From positions 9,903-28,422 of the forward strand of contig DPJP01000015.1 in assembly GCA_003542955.1 (NCBI GenBank): a DNA stretch of 18,520 nt, written 5' to 3'. A model generated the notes under the pieces. That model was not told the DNA's origin. It saw only the letters and a program-made list of their open reading frames with translations, and made no database searches. A program made the translations under genes and the position numbers. This stretch comes from Armatimonadota bacterium. Its GTDB lineage: Bacteria > Armatimonadota > Zipacnadia > Zipacnadales > UBA11051. Below, in pieces: positions 5,908-14,197 of the stretch (positions within the stretch are counted from its first letter, which is position 1; every line of letters starts with the position of its first letter).

Positions 5908-8634
5908 ATGACTATCACAGACTTCGTGCTTATCGCGCTTCTTCTGGTCGTCGCCGCCTGCGGTGCGGCATTCGCCCAGGACCGCCCGATCTACCCGGAG
6001 ACGCTTGACGCGGGGGCGATCGCTTCCGCCAGGAGCCGCGTCGCTGCCTGCATGGCGCTGTCGGAGGCACAGGTGCGCGAGATGCTGACCGGCAGGGCCG
6101 GCTTCTACGAAGTCCGCTGCCCGAACTGCACCGGCGGAGAGGGCGGCAGACAACTCGCCTGGGACCCTGCATGGCCCGACCGGCTCAAGTGCGCCTACTG
6201 CGGGCATGAGTACCCCAGTGAAAAGTACCCGATGGACAAGGTCTATGAACACGTGGCGCCGACGGGCGAGACCCAGCAGTACCCGTACTGGGAAGGCCCG
6301 GACGGATACCACCACTACTTCAGCGCCAAGATCGAGTTCCAGCGGCGCGGCTGGCTCGTCTCGTGCATGACCGACTGCGCGCGCATCTACCACGCTACAG
6401 GCGATGCGCCATACGCGCGCAGGGCGGCCGTCATCCTGCAGCGGCTGGCCGAGACGTATGCGAGCATCCCGATCCATGGCCTCGACGGCTACACCTACCG
6501 CATGCCCGTGTTTGCCGACAACGAGCCGCCACACCCGTATCTGTCGGGCAAGCTCACATCCACATGGTTCTACAGCGAGATCAGCGCCGGTGCCGTCACA
6601 ACCTATGATCTCATCCGCACCTCCCCCGAGCTGGACAATCTCGGGCGCGACCTTGGCCTTGACATCCGGGCACAGATCGAGAATGACCTCCTGCGCGCAA
6701 TGGCCGACTTCACACTGACATTCGACCGGTGGGTTACCAACATGACCCCCTCCTGGGCGCGGGGCCTGATCCGCGTCGGCCGCGTCGTCGGGGAGCCCGC
6801 ATACGTCCACGAGGGCATCGCGTTGCTCGACAGGACGCTGAATGAGCAGTTCTTTGCCGATGGCGCGTGGAGCGAGGGCGCCGTCTCATACCATCGGCAG
6901 ACGGCGGGAGGGCTCAGGTCTGCGTATGCCGTCGCGGAGGGTTACTCGGACCCGGAGGGATATGCATTCCCGGCCACGGGCAAGCGGTTCGACAGCCTCG
7001 ACCCGGTGGCGGAGAACCCGTTCCTTGCCAGGTGTCTGGCCGGAATGGAGCCGCTCGCGTACCCGGACGGCGTCTACGCCTGCGTGCATGACACATGGCC
7101 CAACACGAAGACAGATCCGGCCACCGAGGCCAGGTCGGTGCTCAAGTGGTCGATGGGCCACGCCTGCCTGGAGTCGAGGAGCGGGCCGCTGGCCGCGGAA
7201 CTGCAACTCCACTTCTCGGGCTCTCACGGGCATGCCCACCGCGACCCACTCAACATCACCTACTGGGCCTACGGGCACGAACTCGTCTCCGATCTCGGTT
7301 ACACGCATACCATCTACCGCAACCCGAGCCAGTGCACGGCATTCCATAACCTGGTCGTCGTCGATGAGAAGCCCGCATCGGCCGGGGGCCGCGCCATCCC
7401 GTGGCCGGGCGAGTTGAAAGTGTGGTTGCCCGAGGGTCATGCGTGCAGGGCCGCATGCGTCAACTACCCCACTGCCTACGCCGCGACCGAGATGTACCAG
7501 CGGACCGTGGCGCTGATCGACCGCCCCGATGCCCCGGCCTACGTGGTCGACTTCTTCGACGTCTCAGGCGGCAGTCGCCACGACTGGTTCCTCCGGGGCA
7601 GCGCCGACCACGACCAGATGGCGACAACAGCCATGGACGTCGAGGACCTCGACTACTCGCTGCTTGGACCGAGCCGGACGCTGGTACCCTACATCAACGA
7701 GGGTGGCCTCCCACTCGTCTCGCCCGACGCCGTGGATGCCAACCAACAGCCGGCGGAGGGTGCCGAGGTGCAGTACAACCCCTACGGGCTCATACGCGAC
7801 CTCAGACGCACCCGTACCGATGGTGATTTCGCTGCAACCTTCAGCTACCTCGAGGAGGGCAGGCCGAAGATGGAGCTGCGCGTGCTCGGCGCACCGGGCA
7901 GCGAGTACTATCTCGGCACGGCCCCCAGCATCAGGCGCGCCGACAATGACAGCTCGAAGGTGGACGACATCCGCCAACCGGTGGTAGTGGCGCGTAGATC
8001 GGGAGAAGCAGGCCTGCAGAGCCGGTTCTGCGCCGTCCTCTGGCCACACGGCGGCGACGGCGGCCTCCGCGCCGTCAGGCCGGTCATCGTCGACGGCCAG
8101 ACCGTCGGCGTCGCGGTGGAGTTTGGCCCGTATGTCGATGTCGTCATCGCTCCCGCGGACAGGCCGCAGACGCCGTTGCGGATCGACGAGTACGGCATCA
8201 CCACCGATGCGGCGTTCACGATGGTGCGGTTGCGTGGCGGCACTGCCGTTGCTCTTGACGCATGCGGCGGCGCCGATATCGAGGCGCCGGGCGTCCACCT
8301 GGCGTTGCCGGGAGTGATGTCGGGGCGCATCACATCGGCCGTCGGCGGGCTGAGCGCCGGTCGGACAACCATCACCGTCGACAGCATCGAGAGCCCTTTC
8401 GAGCCGCCGGTCGGGGGTGATCTGTTCGTCAGCCACGCCGATGGGGCATTCTCCCTGCTGCGCGTAGAGGGTATCAAGCTTGAGGGCAATGCTGCCGAGA
8501 TAACCCTCAGCGAGCCGCCTGACTTCACTGTCGAGCGGGCGTGGACGCAGTTCAACTACTACCCGATACGCAAGATCGAGGGGCAACCCATCTTCACGAT
8601 TGTCCCAACCATGTCGTGGAGCGAGGTGCCCTGA
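5908..8634 (+). CDS. Secreted heparinase II/III-like (alginate-lyase fold) polysaccharide lyase candidate
   Basis: A 908-residue protein beginning with a hydrophobic export signal (about 1-24, ending AFA-QD); VAAC inside it also fits a lipobox, so surface lipoprotein is an alternative. Two CxxC pairs follow (Cys71/74 in RCPNC, Cys95/98 in KCAYCG), probably one zinc-binding knuckle. Next comes an alpha-helical toroid-like region (about 140-400) with VTNMTPSW and GAVSYHRQ, then the beta-rich heparinase II/III domain opening with HFSGSHGHAH (His440, His442, His444) and AFHNLVVVD. In heparinase II and PL17 alginate lyases the catalytic Tyr/His residues come from these two places, which suggests Tyr328 and the HGHAH histidines. 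A further 350 residues form C-terminal beta domains. It is therefore probably an acidic-polysaccharide-degrading enzyme outside the cytoplasm; substrate unknown, and a non-lyase binding role is possible. Confidence 0.8.
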   Translation: MTITDFVLIALLLVVAACGAAFAQDRPIYPETLDAGAIASARSRVAACMALSEAQVREMLTGRAGFYEVRCPNCTGGEGGRQLAWDPAWPDRLKCAYCGHEYPSEKYPMDKVYEHVAPTGETQQYPYWEGPDGYHHYFSAKIEFQRRGWLVSCMTDCARIYHATGDAPYARRAAVILQRLAETYASIPIHGLDGYTYRMPVFADNEPPHPYLSGKLTSTWFYSEISAGAVTTYDLIRTSPELDNLGRDLGLDIRAQIENDLLRAMADFTLTFDRWVTNMTPSWARGLIRVGRVVGEPAYVHEGIALLDRTLNEQFFADGAWSEGAVSYHRQTAGGLRSAYAVAEGYSDPEGYAFPATGKRFDSLDPVAENPFLARCLAGMEPLAYPDGVYACVHDTWPNTKTDPATEARSVLKWSMGHACLESRSGPLAAELQLHFSGSHGHAHRDPLNITYWAYGHELVSDLGYTHTIYRNPSQCTAFHNLVVVDEKPASAGGRAIPWPGELKVWLPEGHACRAACVNYPTAYAATEMYQRTVALIDRPDAPAYVVDFFDVSGGSRHDWFLRGSADHDQMATTAMDVEDLDYSLLGPSRTLVPYINEGGLPLVSPDAVDANQQPAEGAEVQYNPYGLIRDLRRTRTDGDFAATFSYLEEGRPKMELRVLGAPGSEYYLGTAPSIRRADNDSSKVDDIRQPVVVARRSGEAGLQSRFCAVLWPHGGDGGLRAVRPVIVDGQTVGVAVEFGPYVDVVIAPADRPQTPLRIDEYGITTDAAFTMVRLRGGTAVALDACGGADIEAPGVHLALPGVMSGRITSAVGGLSAGRTTITVDSIESPFEPPVGGDLFVSHADGAFSLLRVEGIKLEGNAAEITLSEPPDFTVERAWTQFNYYPIRKIEGQPIFTIVPTMSWSEVP

Positions 8635-8656
8635 GCACAAGACGCGTCTCGAGGCG

Positions 8657-8685
8657 TTGCCGGACGCAGGGCTTTGTGCTATAGT
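8657..8685 (+). promoter_or_regulatory. Sigma70-type promoter of the T-box/cimA transcript
   Basis: A -35 element TTGCCG (8657-8662) and -10 element TATAGT (8680-8685) are separated by exactly 17 bp. TG at 8677-8678 one base before the -10 gives an extended -10. The predicted transcript start near 8692 places the T-box Stem I directly downstream. Confidence 0.75.
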
Positions 8686-8691
8686 GATACC

Positions 8692-8992
8692 AACAACCTA
8701 CCTACAGCGCGAAAGGCGAAGACAGGGACGAGTAGGGCTGGAAGCTGCCTGAGAGAGCGAGCCCGGACGGTGGAAGCGGGTAGGCAAGCCCAGCCTGAAT
8801 ATCACCCTGGAGCTGCGGACCGAAAGAGCGCCCGACTGGGGCCTTTAGTAGACTCCGCCGGAACTCCGACCGTTACCCTGGAGGCGGCATCGGCCGACGT
8901 ACGGCCCGCGCCGACAAAGCGGCGTCCCTTGTGGACGCAAGCAGAGTGGTACCGCGGAGATGATCCGCCTCTGGATAGAGGCGGATCTTTTT
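8692..8992 (+). ncRNA. T-box riboswitch, isoleucine-type (senses uncharged tRNA-Ile)
   Basis: Stem I is visible: CAGGG (8723-8727) pairs with CCCTG (8805-8809), and GGCTGG (8736-8741) pairs with CCAGCC (8790-8795). They enclose the specifier loop, with ACGAGTA on the 5' side and GAAT-ATC-A on the 3' side. The codon before the conserved A is ATC (8801-8803), which matches tRNA-Ile(GAU). Further up are AGAGAGCGA (AG-bulge type) and GGTGGAAG (distal loop). The T-box AGTGGTACCGCGG (8945-8957) contains TGGT, whose last base would pair with A73, the discriminator of tRNA-Ile. Known T-boxes let transcription proceed when uncharged tRNA binds both specifier and T-box. The downstream gene belongs to isoleucine synthesis, which agrees with the specifier. 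Confidence 0.93.
8962..8992 (+). terminator. Intrinsic terminator of the T-box switch
   Basis: GATCCGCCTC (8962-8971) and GAGGCGGATC (8978-8987) form a perfect 10-bp stem with a 6-nt loop, followed by TTTTT (8988-8992). The T-box sequence just upstream is the competing antiterminator element. Confidence 0.93.
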
Positions 8993-9053
8993 GTTTGTCT
9001 GCTCCGCGCCACCCGGCTCCCGCCACTTTGCGCTCCATCAGGAGTGATCCGGA

Positions 9054-10652
9054 ATGGAACGCGTCACAATCTACGACACAACACTGAGAGACGGATGCCA
9101 GGCCGAGGGCGTAGCCTTCAGCGTCGCCGACAAGCTGCGCGTGGCTCACCGCCTTGACGACGTGGGCGCGGCCTACATCGAGGGCGGCTGGCCCAACGAG
9201 ACCAACCCGCGCGACCAGGAGTTCTTCCAGCGGGCGGCCGACCACGACTGGAACTCGGCCAGAATCGCCGCTTTCGGAAGTACCCGCCGCGGAAACGTCG
9301 CGCCCGAAGACGACAGCCAACTGCAGGACCTCGTCGACAGCAAAGCGCCCGTGATCACGATCTTCGGCAAGGCCTGGAACTTCCACGCCACGGACGTGCT
9401 GCGGGTCAGCCTCGATGAGAATCTGGCAATGATCGAGGACTCCATCGCCTACCTGAAGACCCATCGAGATGAAGTCATCTTCGATGCCGAGCACTTCTTC
9501 GACGGCTACAAGGCCGATGCAGAGTATGCGATCGAGGCCCTGCGCGCGGCCCACCGCGGCGGAGCGGACGCTCTTGTCCTGTGCGACACCAACGGCGGCT
9601 GCCTGCCGGACGAGATCACCCGCATGGTCGCCCTGGTCACTTCCGAGTTCGACATACCGATTGGCATTCACTGCCACAACGACGGCGGCCTGGCTGTCGC
9701 CAACAGCGTAGCGGCGGTGCAGGCCGGCTGCAGCCATGTCCAGGGGACTGTCAACGGCTACGGCGAGCGGGCAGGCAACGCGAACCTGTGCGTGATCGTG
9801 CCCAACCTCGAACTCAAGCTGGGGCTGCGGTGCCTCCCCGAAGGCAGGCTGGGCGAGATAGCCGACCTCTCGCGCTTCACCGATGAAGTCGCCAACATCG
9901 CTCCCGACGGGCGGCAGCCGTTTGTCGGCGCCTCGGCGTTCGCCCACAAGGGCGGAATGCACGTCAATGCAGTGCTCAAGAACCCGACCTCCTTCGAGCA
10001 CATCGAGCCGGAGCTGGTGGGCAATGAGCGGCGTATCCTGGTCTCCGACTACTCGGGCAGTTCGACCATTGCCCATAAGCTGCAGAAGATATGGCCCGAC
10101 ATCGACCGCAAGGACCCGATCGTTGGCGCGGTGCTCGAACGCGTGAAGCACCTCGAGAAGGACGGCTACGAGTTCGAGGCCGCCGAAGCGTCTTTTGAAC
10201 TGCTCGCGCGTCGGCTACGCGAGAACCTGATGCCGCCCTTCGAGACCGAGGGCTACCGTGTCAACATCTACAAAGTCGACGAGAACGCGCCACCGTTCGC
10301 TGAAGCGACGGTCAAGGTCTCTGTCGGCGATAAGGTCGTTCACACCGCCGGCGAGGGCGCCGGCCCGATCAACGCGCTCGACAATGCGCTACGCAAGGCG
10401 CTCACAGAGCTGTTCCCGAAGATCGCCAGGATGACGCTGACTGACTACAAGGTGCGCGTACTGCGCGCCGACGAGGGTACGGCAGGAACGGTGCGCGTAC
10501 TTGTGGAAACGAGCGACGGGAAGGAAAGTTGGGGTACCGTTGGCGTCCACGAGAACATCATCGAGGCGAGTTGGGAAGCCATCATCGACTCGCTGACCTA
10601 CGGGATCCTCAAGAACGGCGTGTCAGGTGGGACTGGGCACCAGGAGGCCTGA
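9054..10652 (+). CDS. cimA: (R)-citramalate synthase
   Basis: A 532-residue enzyme of the LeuA/HMGL-like family that condenses pyruvate and acetyl-CoA to citramalate, the first step of the threonine-independent isoleucine route. The TIM barrel starts TIYDTTLRDGCQAEGVAFS with the conserved Arg12-Asp13. EGGWPNETNP (43-52) is the citramalate-synthase-like version of this region rather than the usual leuA one. Metal ligands follow as HCHNDGG (His206, His208) and GERAGNANL (Asn242). A C-terminal domain from about residue 395 matches the LeuA allosteric/dimerisation domain, which in citramalate synthases binds isoleucine as feedback inhibitor. AGGAG precedes the ATG by 9 nt. The isoleucine T-box supports citramalate synthase over isopropylmalate or homocitrate synthase. 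Confidence 0.9.
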   Translation: MERVTIYDTTLRDGCQAEGVAFSVADKLRVAHRLDDVGAAYIEGGWPNETNPRDQEFFQRAADHDWNSARIAAFGSTRRGNVAPEDDSQLQDLVDSKAPVITIFGKAWNFHATDVLRVSLDENLAMIEDSIAYLKTHRDEVIFDAEHFFDGYKADAEYAIEALRAAHRGGADALVLCDTNGGCLPDEITRMVALVTSEFDIPIGIHCHNDGGLAVANSVAAVQAGCSHVQGTVNGYGERAGNANLCVIVPNLELKLGLRCLPEGRLGEIADLSRFTDEVANIAPDGRQPFVGASAFAHKGGMHVNAVLKNPTSFEHIEPELVGNERRILVSDYSGSSTIAHKLQKIWPDIDRKDPIVGAVLERVKHLEKDGYEFEAAEASFELLARRLRENLMPPFETEGYRVNIYKVDENAPPFAEATVKVSVGDKVVHTAGEGAGPINALDNALRKALTELFPKIARMTLTDYKVRVLRADEGTAGTVRVLVETSDGKESWGTVGVHENIIEASWEAIIDSLTYGILKNGVSGGTGHQEA

Positions 10653-10681
10653 TCCCACTTCGCGCAGGGACGGCCACCCCG

Positions 10682-11398
10682 ATGGGATTGACCGAGTACT
10701 GCGGCGCGTGCGGCTTTGCGATGTCTCCGCTGGACGATGCGTGTCCGCGCTGTGGAGCGGGCCGCGACGAGGCCGCTCAGACCGCGGCGCAGAAGACGGG
10801 CGGGGGCAAGCACGCATCGGTGTGCGCCCCCGGCGGGCCTGCCGAGCCCATGATCCCACGGCCCTTCAGGCCGACGTGGGCGTCTGTCGCCATCGCGAGC
10901 GTGCTGGGCGCAGCCGCCACAATCCTCGTGGTGTGGGCCGCGCTCAACGGGGGCGTGCCTGATGAGCAGGCCCGGCTCAATCCCGCCTCGGTGATCGGCG
11001 CACTGCCCGAGCCACCGCCCACACTGCCGGGCGGTTCGAGCCTGCCGGGGTCTGCGGCCTTATCGCTCGGGCTCCCGGAGGGTACCGGCGGGCTGTTCCA
11101 GGCCACGCCGAGCGACAGCGTCATCCCCATCATCGGGATGCGCAACGCAAGCGGGTATATGGTCTACGTGATCTTCCTGGGACCCGCCAACACGACCAAG
11201 AGCATCCCGCCGTGGGGTTCAGTCGAGTTCCAACTGCCGCAGGGCATGTACCAGGTGGAGGTCTGGGCAGTGGGTACCGAGAGGCGCAGGGGGACAGCCC
11301 TGTTCCGGCGCTTGACGCGCTATGACTGCACCTGGGAGGTCGTTACCGAGCCGTACTTCGACCAGGCGCCGCCTTTGCGCCTCGGCGACCCACATTGA
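10682..11398 (+). CDS. Zinc-ribbon single-pass membrane protein, unknown function
   Basis: I take ATG 10682 as start (238 residues) because the zinc ribbon begins there; the longer frame from 10529 overlaps cimA. The N-terminus has two CxxC knuckles, YCGACG (Cys7, Cys10) and CPRCG (Cys21, Cys24), the common small zinc ribbon. A transmembrane helix (about 66-88, WASVAIASVLGAAATILVVWAAL) follows, then a proline-rich linker and a beta-rich domain (about 125-238), presumably extracytoplasmic, with segments such as SGYMVYVIFLG and GMYQVEVWAVGTE. The ribbon would face the cytoplasm. The beta domain may be a small ligand-binding fold but I recognise no family. It begins 29 nt after cimA and ends 32 nt before the phosphatase gene, so it is probably in the same transcript. 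The ribosome binding site (AGGGA) is weak. Confidence 0.72.
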   Translation: MGLTEYCGACGFAMSPLDDACPRCGAGRDEAAQTAAQKTGGGKHASVCAPGGPAEPMIPRPFRPTWASVAIASVLGAAATILVVWAALNGGVPDEQARLNPASVIGALPEPPPTLPGGSSLPGSAALSLGLPEGTGGLFQATPSDSVIPIIGMRNASGYMVYVIFLGPANTTKSIPPWGSVEFQLPQGMYQVEVWAVGTERRRGTALFRRLTRYDCTWEVVTEPYFDQAPPLRLGDPH

Positions 11399-11430
11399 CC
11401 TACCCCGACCCGTGAATCGGAGACAGACAA

Positions 11431-12219
11431 ATGACCGCAGACCTGGACGTGGCGCGCACAGTCGACATGACGCGCGAGCTTGCCGACGATTGCGCCCGAG
11501 CGGCCCTCGCGCGATTCGGTGATGTACAGACTCGCACCAAGGCCGACGGCAGCCTCGTCACCGAGGTCGACACGCAGACAGAGCGGCGCATTCGCTCTGT
11601 CCTCACGCAGGCCTACCCCACACACTGCATCTTCGGCGAGGAGGACGGCGCCGGCGGGGTCGCGGACTCTCCGTACATGTGGCTGATCGACCCCATCGAC
11701 GGAACCAACAACTTCATCGCCGGAATGCCGCTGTGGGGCGTCTCAATCGGCCTGTTCTTCAAGGGCGAACCGCTGCTTGGCGCCCTGGCGATGCCGTGCC
11801 TTCAGCAGGTGTTCTGGGCAGCGGCGGGAGTAGGCGCCTACGCCGACGACGAGCGCCTCTCCGTGCGGACCGGCAGTGCCCTGCAGCGCAATGACCTGGT
11901 GATGATCTCCTCGCCCTGCATCAGGGCATGGGACTTCGAGACAGACGTCAAGTACCGCATCATGGGCTCGGCTGCCTACGCTATGACGCTCGTGGCCGCC
12001 GGCGTCGCCATCGGGATGGTCAACGCCCACTGGCATTCGTGGGACGCGGGAGCCGCCTTCTCCCTGCTGAGGGAGGCTGGGGCGCTGGCAACCGACGTCA
12101 CCGGCAAAAGCCTCTACAACGTCCTGGAGTGGGACTACCGCGGCAGCGGCCCATGCCTGGTGGTCGCATCGCCGGAGTACCATGCCCTGCTCATGGAGCA
12201 CATCGACCCCACCGCATGA
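11431..12219 (+). CDS. Inositol monophosphatase-family phosphatase
   Basis: A 262-residue enzyme of the Li-sensitive, Mg-dependent phosphatase family, cytoplasmic. Metal and substrate motifs are intact: GEED (Glu70), WLIDPIDGTNNF (Asp87, Asp90) and HSWDAGA (Asp205). The start has GGAG 8 nt upstream. Members act on inositol phosphate, histidinol phosphate, fructose-1,6-bisphosphate or 3'-phosphoadenosine phosphates; the motif set does not separate these. Histidinol phosphatase or a sugar phosphatase would fit the biosynthetic and ribokinase neighbours. It lies 28 nt before rbsK in the same direction, so the two are likely expressed together. Confidence 0.9.
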   Translation: MTADLDVARTVDMTRELADDCARAALARFGDVQTRTKADGSLVTEVDTQTERRIRSVLTQAYPTHCIFGEEDGAGGVADSPYMWLIDPIDGTNNFIAGMPLWGVSIGLFFKGEPLLGALAMPCLQQVFWAAAGVGAYADDERLSVRTGSALQRNDLVMISSPCIRAWDFETDVKYRIMGSAAYAMTLVAAGVAIGMVNAHWHSWDAGAAFSLLREAGALATDVTGKSLYNVLEWDYRGSGPCLVVASPEYHALLMEHIDPTA

Positions 12220-12232
12220 CCGCGGCATCCCC

Positions 12233-12239
12233 GGAGGAG
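12233..12239 (+). promoter_or_regulatory. Ribosome binding site of the ribokinase gene
   Basis: GGAGGAG lies 8-10 nt before ATG 12248 and sets this start rather than an in-frame ATG at 12182 inside the phosphatase gene. Confidence 0.8.
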
Positions 12240-12247
12240 ACCGTCAG

Positions 12248-13192
12248 ATGGCTGCGCGCATCGTCGTGCTCGGCAACATCAACCAGGATTTTGTGATGGC
12301 CGCGGAGCGCATGCCCCAACCCGGCGAGACGGTGCTCGGCTCCGACCTGCGCTTCGTCCCCGGCGGCAAGGCGGCCAACCAGGCCGTCACCGCGGCGCGT
12401 CTGGGGGCTCAGACGACCCTCATCGGTCGCGTGGGGAGCGATGTCTTCGGCCCGGTGCTGCTGGAGAACCTCCGCAGGGAAGGCATCAATACCGACTTCA
12501 TCGAGGTCGATGAGGCCCACGCTTCGGGCGCGGCATTCATCACGCTGGCGCCCACAGGTGAGAACTCGATCATCTCGGTGCCGGGCGCGAACTTCGCCGT
12601 CACGCCGGAGCAGGTGACCGAAGCGCAGGAGGCCATCGCGGAGGCCGATTTCGCCCTCGCGCAGTTCGCCGTCCCGCTCGAGGCCGTGGAGCAGCTCATC
12701 GAAATCGCGGGGAGCGTCGGCACTCGCGTGCAGATCGACCCGACACCGGTTCGCGACCGTCTGCCACGCAAGTTCTCCCGCATCTTCTCGACCGTCCCCA
12801 ACGAGACGGAGGCCGCGCGCATCACAGGCGTGCAGATCACCGATGTCGCATCCGCCGCGGCAGCCGCCTCCGCGCTGCGCGACATGGGGCTGCAGATAGG
12901 TGTCATCACCCTCGGTGCGGGCGGTTGCGTCATCCGGACTGAGGCCGGAGGATGGCATGTGCCCGGCTATCGCGTGACTGTCGTCGACACAACGGGCTCG
13001 GGCGATGCCTTCGCCGCGGGCTTTGCAGTGGCGCTGGCCGAGGGGCGCACCCCGGCCGAGGCAGGCGCCTTCGCCAATGCCTGCGGCGCCCTTGCCGCAA
13101 CGGTCTTCGGCGCGCAGCCGAGTCTGCCCCACCGTGACGCGGTCGAGGCGTTCATGCAGGAGCAGCGCGCGCCGGAGGCAGCGGAACTGTAG
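12248..13192 (+). CDS. rbsK: Ribokinase
   Basis: At 314 residues this matches ribokinase length and layout. It phosphorylates D-ribose to ribose 5-phosphate in the cytoplasm. Substrate-side motifs are NINQDFV (Asp14) and GGKAANQAVTAARLG (39-53), the magnesium NxxE motif is Asn185-Glu188 in VPNETEA, and the catalytic motif is DTTGSGDAFAAGF with Asp253. These are closer to true ribokinase than the PfkB protein at 1130 (GGKAANQ and TTGSGD are the ribokinase forms). The start is fixed by GGAGG. No ribose transporter or RbsD lies next to it, so a different pentose or a nucleoside-salvage role is possible. Confidence 0.88.
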   Translation: MAARIVVLGNINQDFVMAAERMPQPGETVLGSDLRFVPGGKAANQAVTAARLGAQTTLIGRVGSDVFGPVLLENLRREGINTDFIEVDEAHASGAAFITLAPTGENSIISVPGANFAVTPEQVTEAQEAIAEADFALAQFAVPLEAVEQLIEIAGSVGTRVQIDPTPVRDRLPRKFSRIFSTVPNETEAARITGVQITDVASAAAAASALRDMGLQIGVITLGAGGCVIRTEAGGWHVPGYRVTVVDTTGSGDAFAAGFAVALAEGRTPAEAGAFANACGALAATVFGAQPSLPHRDAVEAFMQEQRAPEAAEL

Positions 13193-13313
13193 TGATCGGC
13201 GAAGAGGCCACCGGTCTCCCCTATCCCCGGTACGTCCGCACCGGTGAGGCGACACGTGCGTGACGTGGGGACTAGCACACCATCAACGCAAAAAGGACCA
13301 CTCCGAACCAATC

Positions 13314-14153
13314 ATGATCTACCTGCTCCTCACACCGCTCCTGTATGCCTACAGCAGCCTTGGCGCGCGGCATGTGCAGCGCCTCGGCCTCAATGTCTAT
13401 GCCATCGGCGCGTTCAACTACGTCTTCTCCGCCCTCGCCTATGCCATCCTGTATCTGCGGGCGCCTGAGCCGCTCGCGCCGCAGGTGCTCTATGGCGGCA
13501 TCGTGCTCGGCGTGCTGTTCGCCATCACGTATCTGTTCTTCGTGCCGACACTCTACGACCGCGGCGTGTCGGTCATGGCAGCGCTGTGCCAACTCTCGGC
13601 GTTGGTGCCGATGATGGCCTCGTTGCTGATCTGGCACGAACAACCCACTCCGGTTCGCTGGGCCGGCGCCGTCCTCTGCCTCATCGCCATGCCGATGCTG
13701 GCACTGGACAAGGGTGTCACCGACGACTCACGGCTCACATGGCGGCGCGTGTTCATCTTCGCGGGTATGGTCGTCTTCAACGGCGGTGTTCTCCTGGGGC
13801 TGAAGTGGTTCCAGGAGCTGGATGTCCCGCGGCAGTTCGACGGCTTCATGCTCACCACGTTCTGCTCCGCAACGGTGGTGATGGCAATACTGTGGCCGGT
13901 CTACCGTGGCGTGCTCGATCGCCGGGTGGTCTTCTGGGGCTGGGCGATCAGCATCGCCTACATCGGCGCGGCAATGATGATCGTGAAGGCGCTGCATTTC
14001 TATGAGGGCGTCGTTGTCTTCCCGTTCGCGGAGGCGACCGCAGTCGCCCTGACCGTGGCGTTCGCCGCGCTGGTGTGGCGCGAGACGCCCGGCCGCCCCG
14101 GCATGGCCGGGATCGGGATCGTCACAGTCGCGGCCGTGCTGATCAATCTCTGA
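13314..14153 (+). CDS. EamA/DMT-superfamily transporter
   Basis: From ATG 13314 the product has 279 residues and opens directly in a membrane helix (MIYLLLTPLLYAY); an in-frame ATG at 13260 would put an unlikely charged stretch first. About ten hydrophobic helices are arranged as two similar halves. Each half ends in the EamA-type pattern of a conserved acidic residue followed by a helix: IWHEQPTPVRWAGAVLCLIAMPML in the first, with two charged termini flanking it, and VWRETPGRPGMAGIGIVTVAA in the second. Family members export or import amino acids, nucleotide sugars and other small metabolites. A purine run AAAAGGA lies about 16 nt upstream, which is far for a ribosome binding site. A 121-bp gap separates it from rbsK, so it may have its own expression signals. 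Substrate unknown. Confidence 0.82.
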   Translation: MIYLLLTPLLYAYSSLGARHVQRLGLNVYAIGAFNYVFSALAYAILYLRAPEPLAPQVLYGGIVLGVLFAITYLFFVPTLYDRGVSVMAALCQLSALVPMMASLLIWHEQPTPVRWAGAVLCLIAMPMLALDKGVTDDSRLTWRRVFIFAGMVVFNGGVLLGLKWFQELDVPRQFDGFMLTTFCSATVVMAILWPVYRGVLDRRVVFWGWAISIAYIGAAMMIVKALHFYEGVVVFPFAEATAVALTVAFAALVWRETPGRPGMAGIGIVTVAAVLINL

Positions 14154-14197
14154 TGGGCTGTCGAGGTCGATTGATGAATGACCGGGGGGAACCAGCG

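Larger units (their letters stand above)
8635..9053 (+). other. Leader region between the heparinase-like gene and cimA
   Basis: These 419 bases hold no protein gene. They contain, in order, an inverted repeat, a sigma70-like promoter, a full T-box riboswitch, its intrinsic terminator and the cimA ribosome binding site (AGGAG, 9 nt before ATG 9054). Confidence 0.9.

Noticed and set aside
7564..8640. 358-codon minus-strand open frame
   Set aside because: Antisense to the C-terminal part of the heparinase-like gene; no motifs and no start signal.
8802..10151. 449-codon minus-strand open frame
   Set aside because: It runs across cimA and the T-box leader, both strongly supported on the plus strand; long antisense frames are common in GC-rich genes.
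13209..13246. CACCGGT and ACCGGTG inverted copies between rbsK and the transporter gene
   Set aside because: The 6-bp core ACCGGT is its own complement, the copies are 24 bp apart, and there is no T-run; probably chance in GC-rich sequence.
12191..13255. 354-codon minus-strand open frame
   Set aside because: Antisense to the ribokinase gene, which has all family motifs and a good ribosome binding site.
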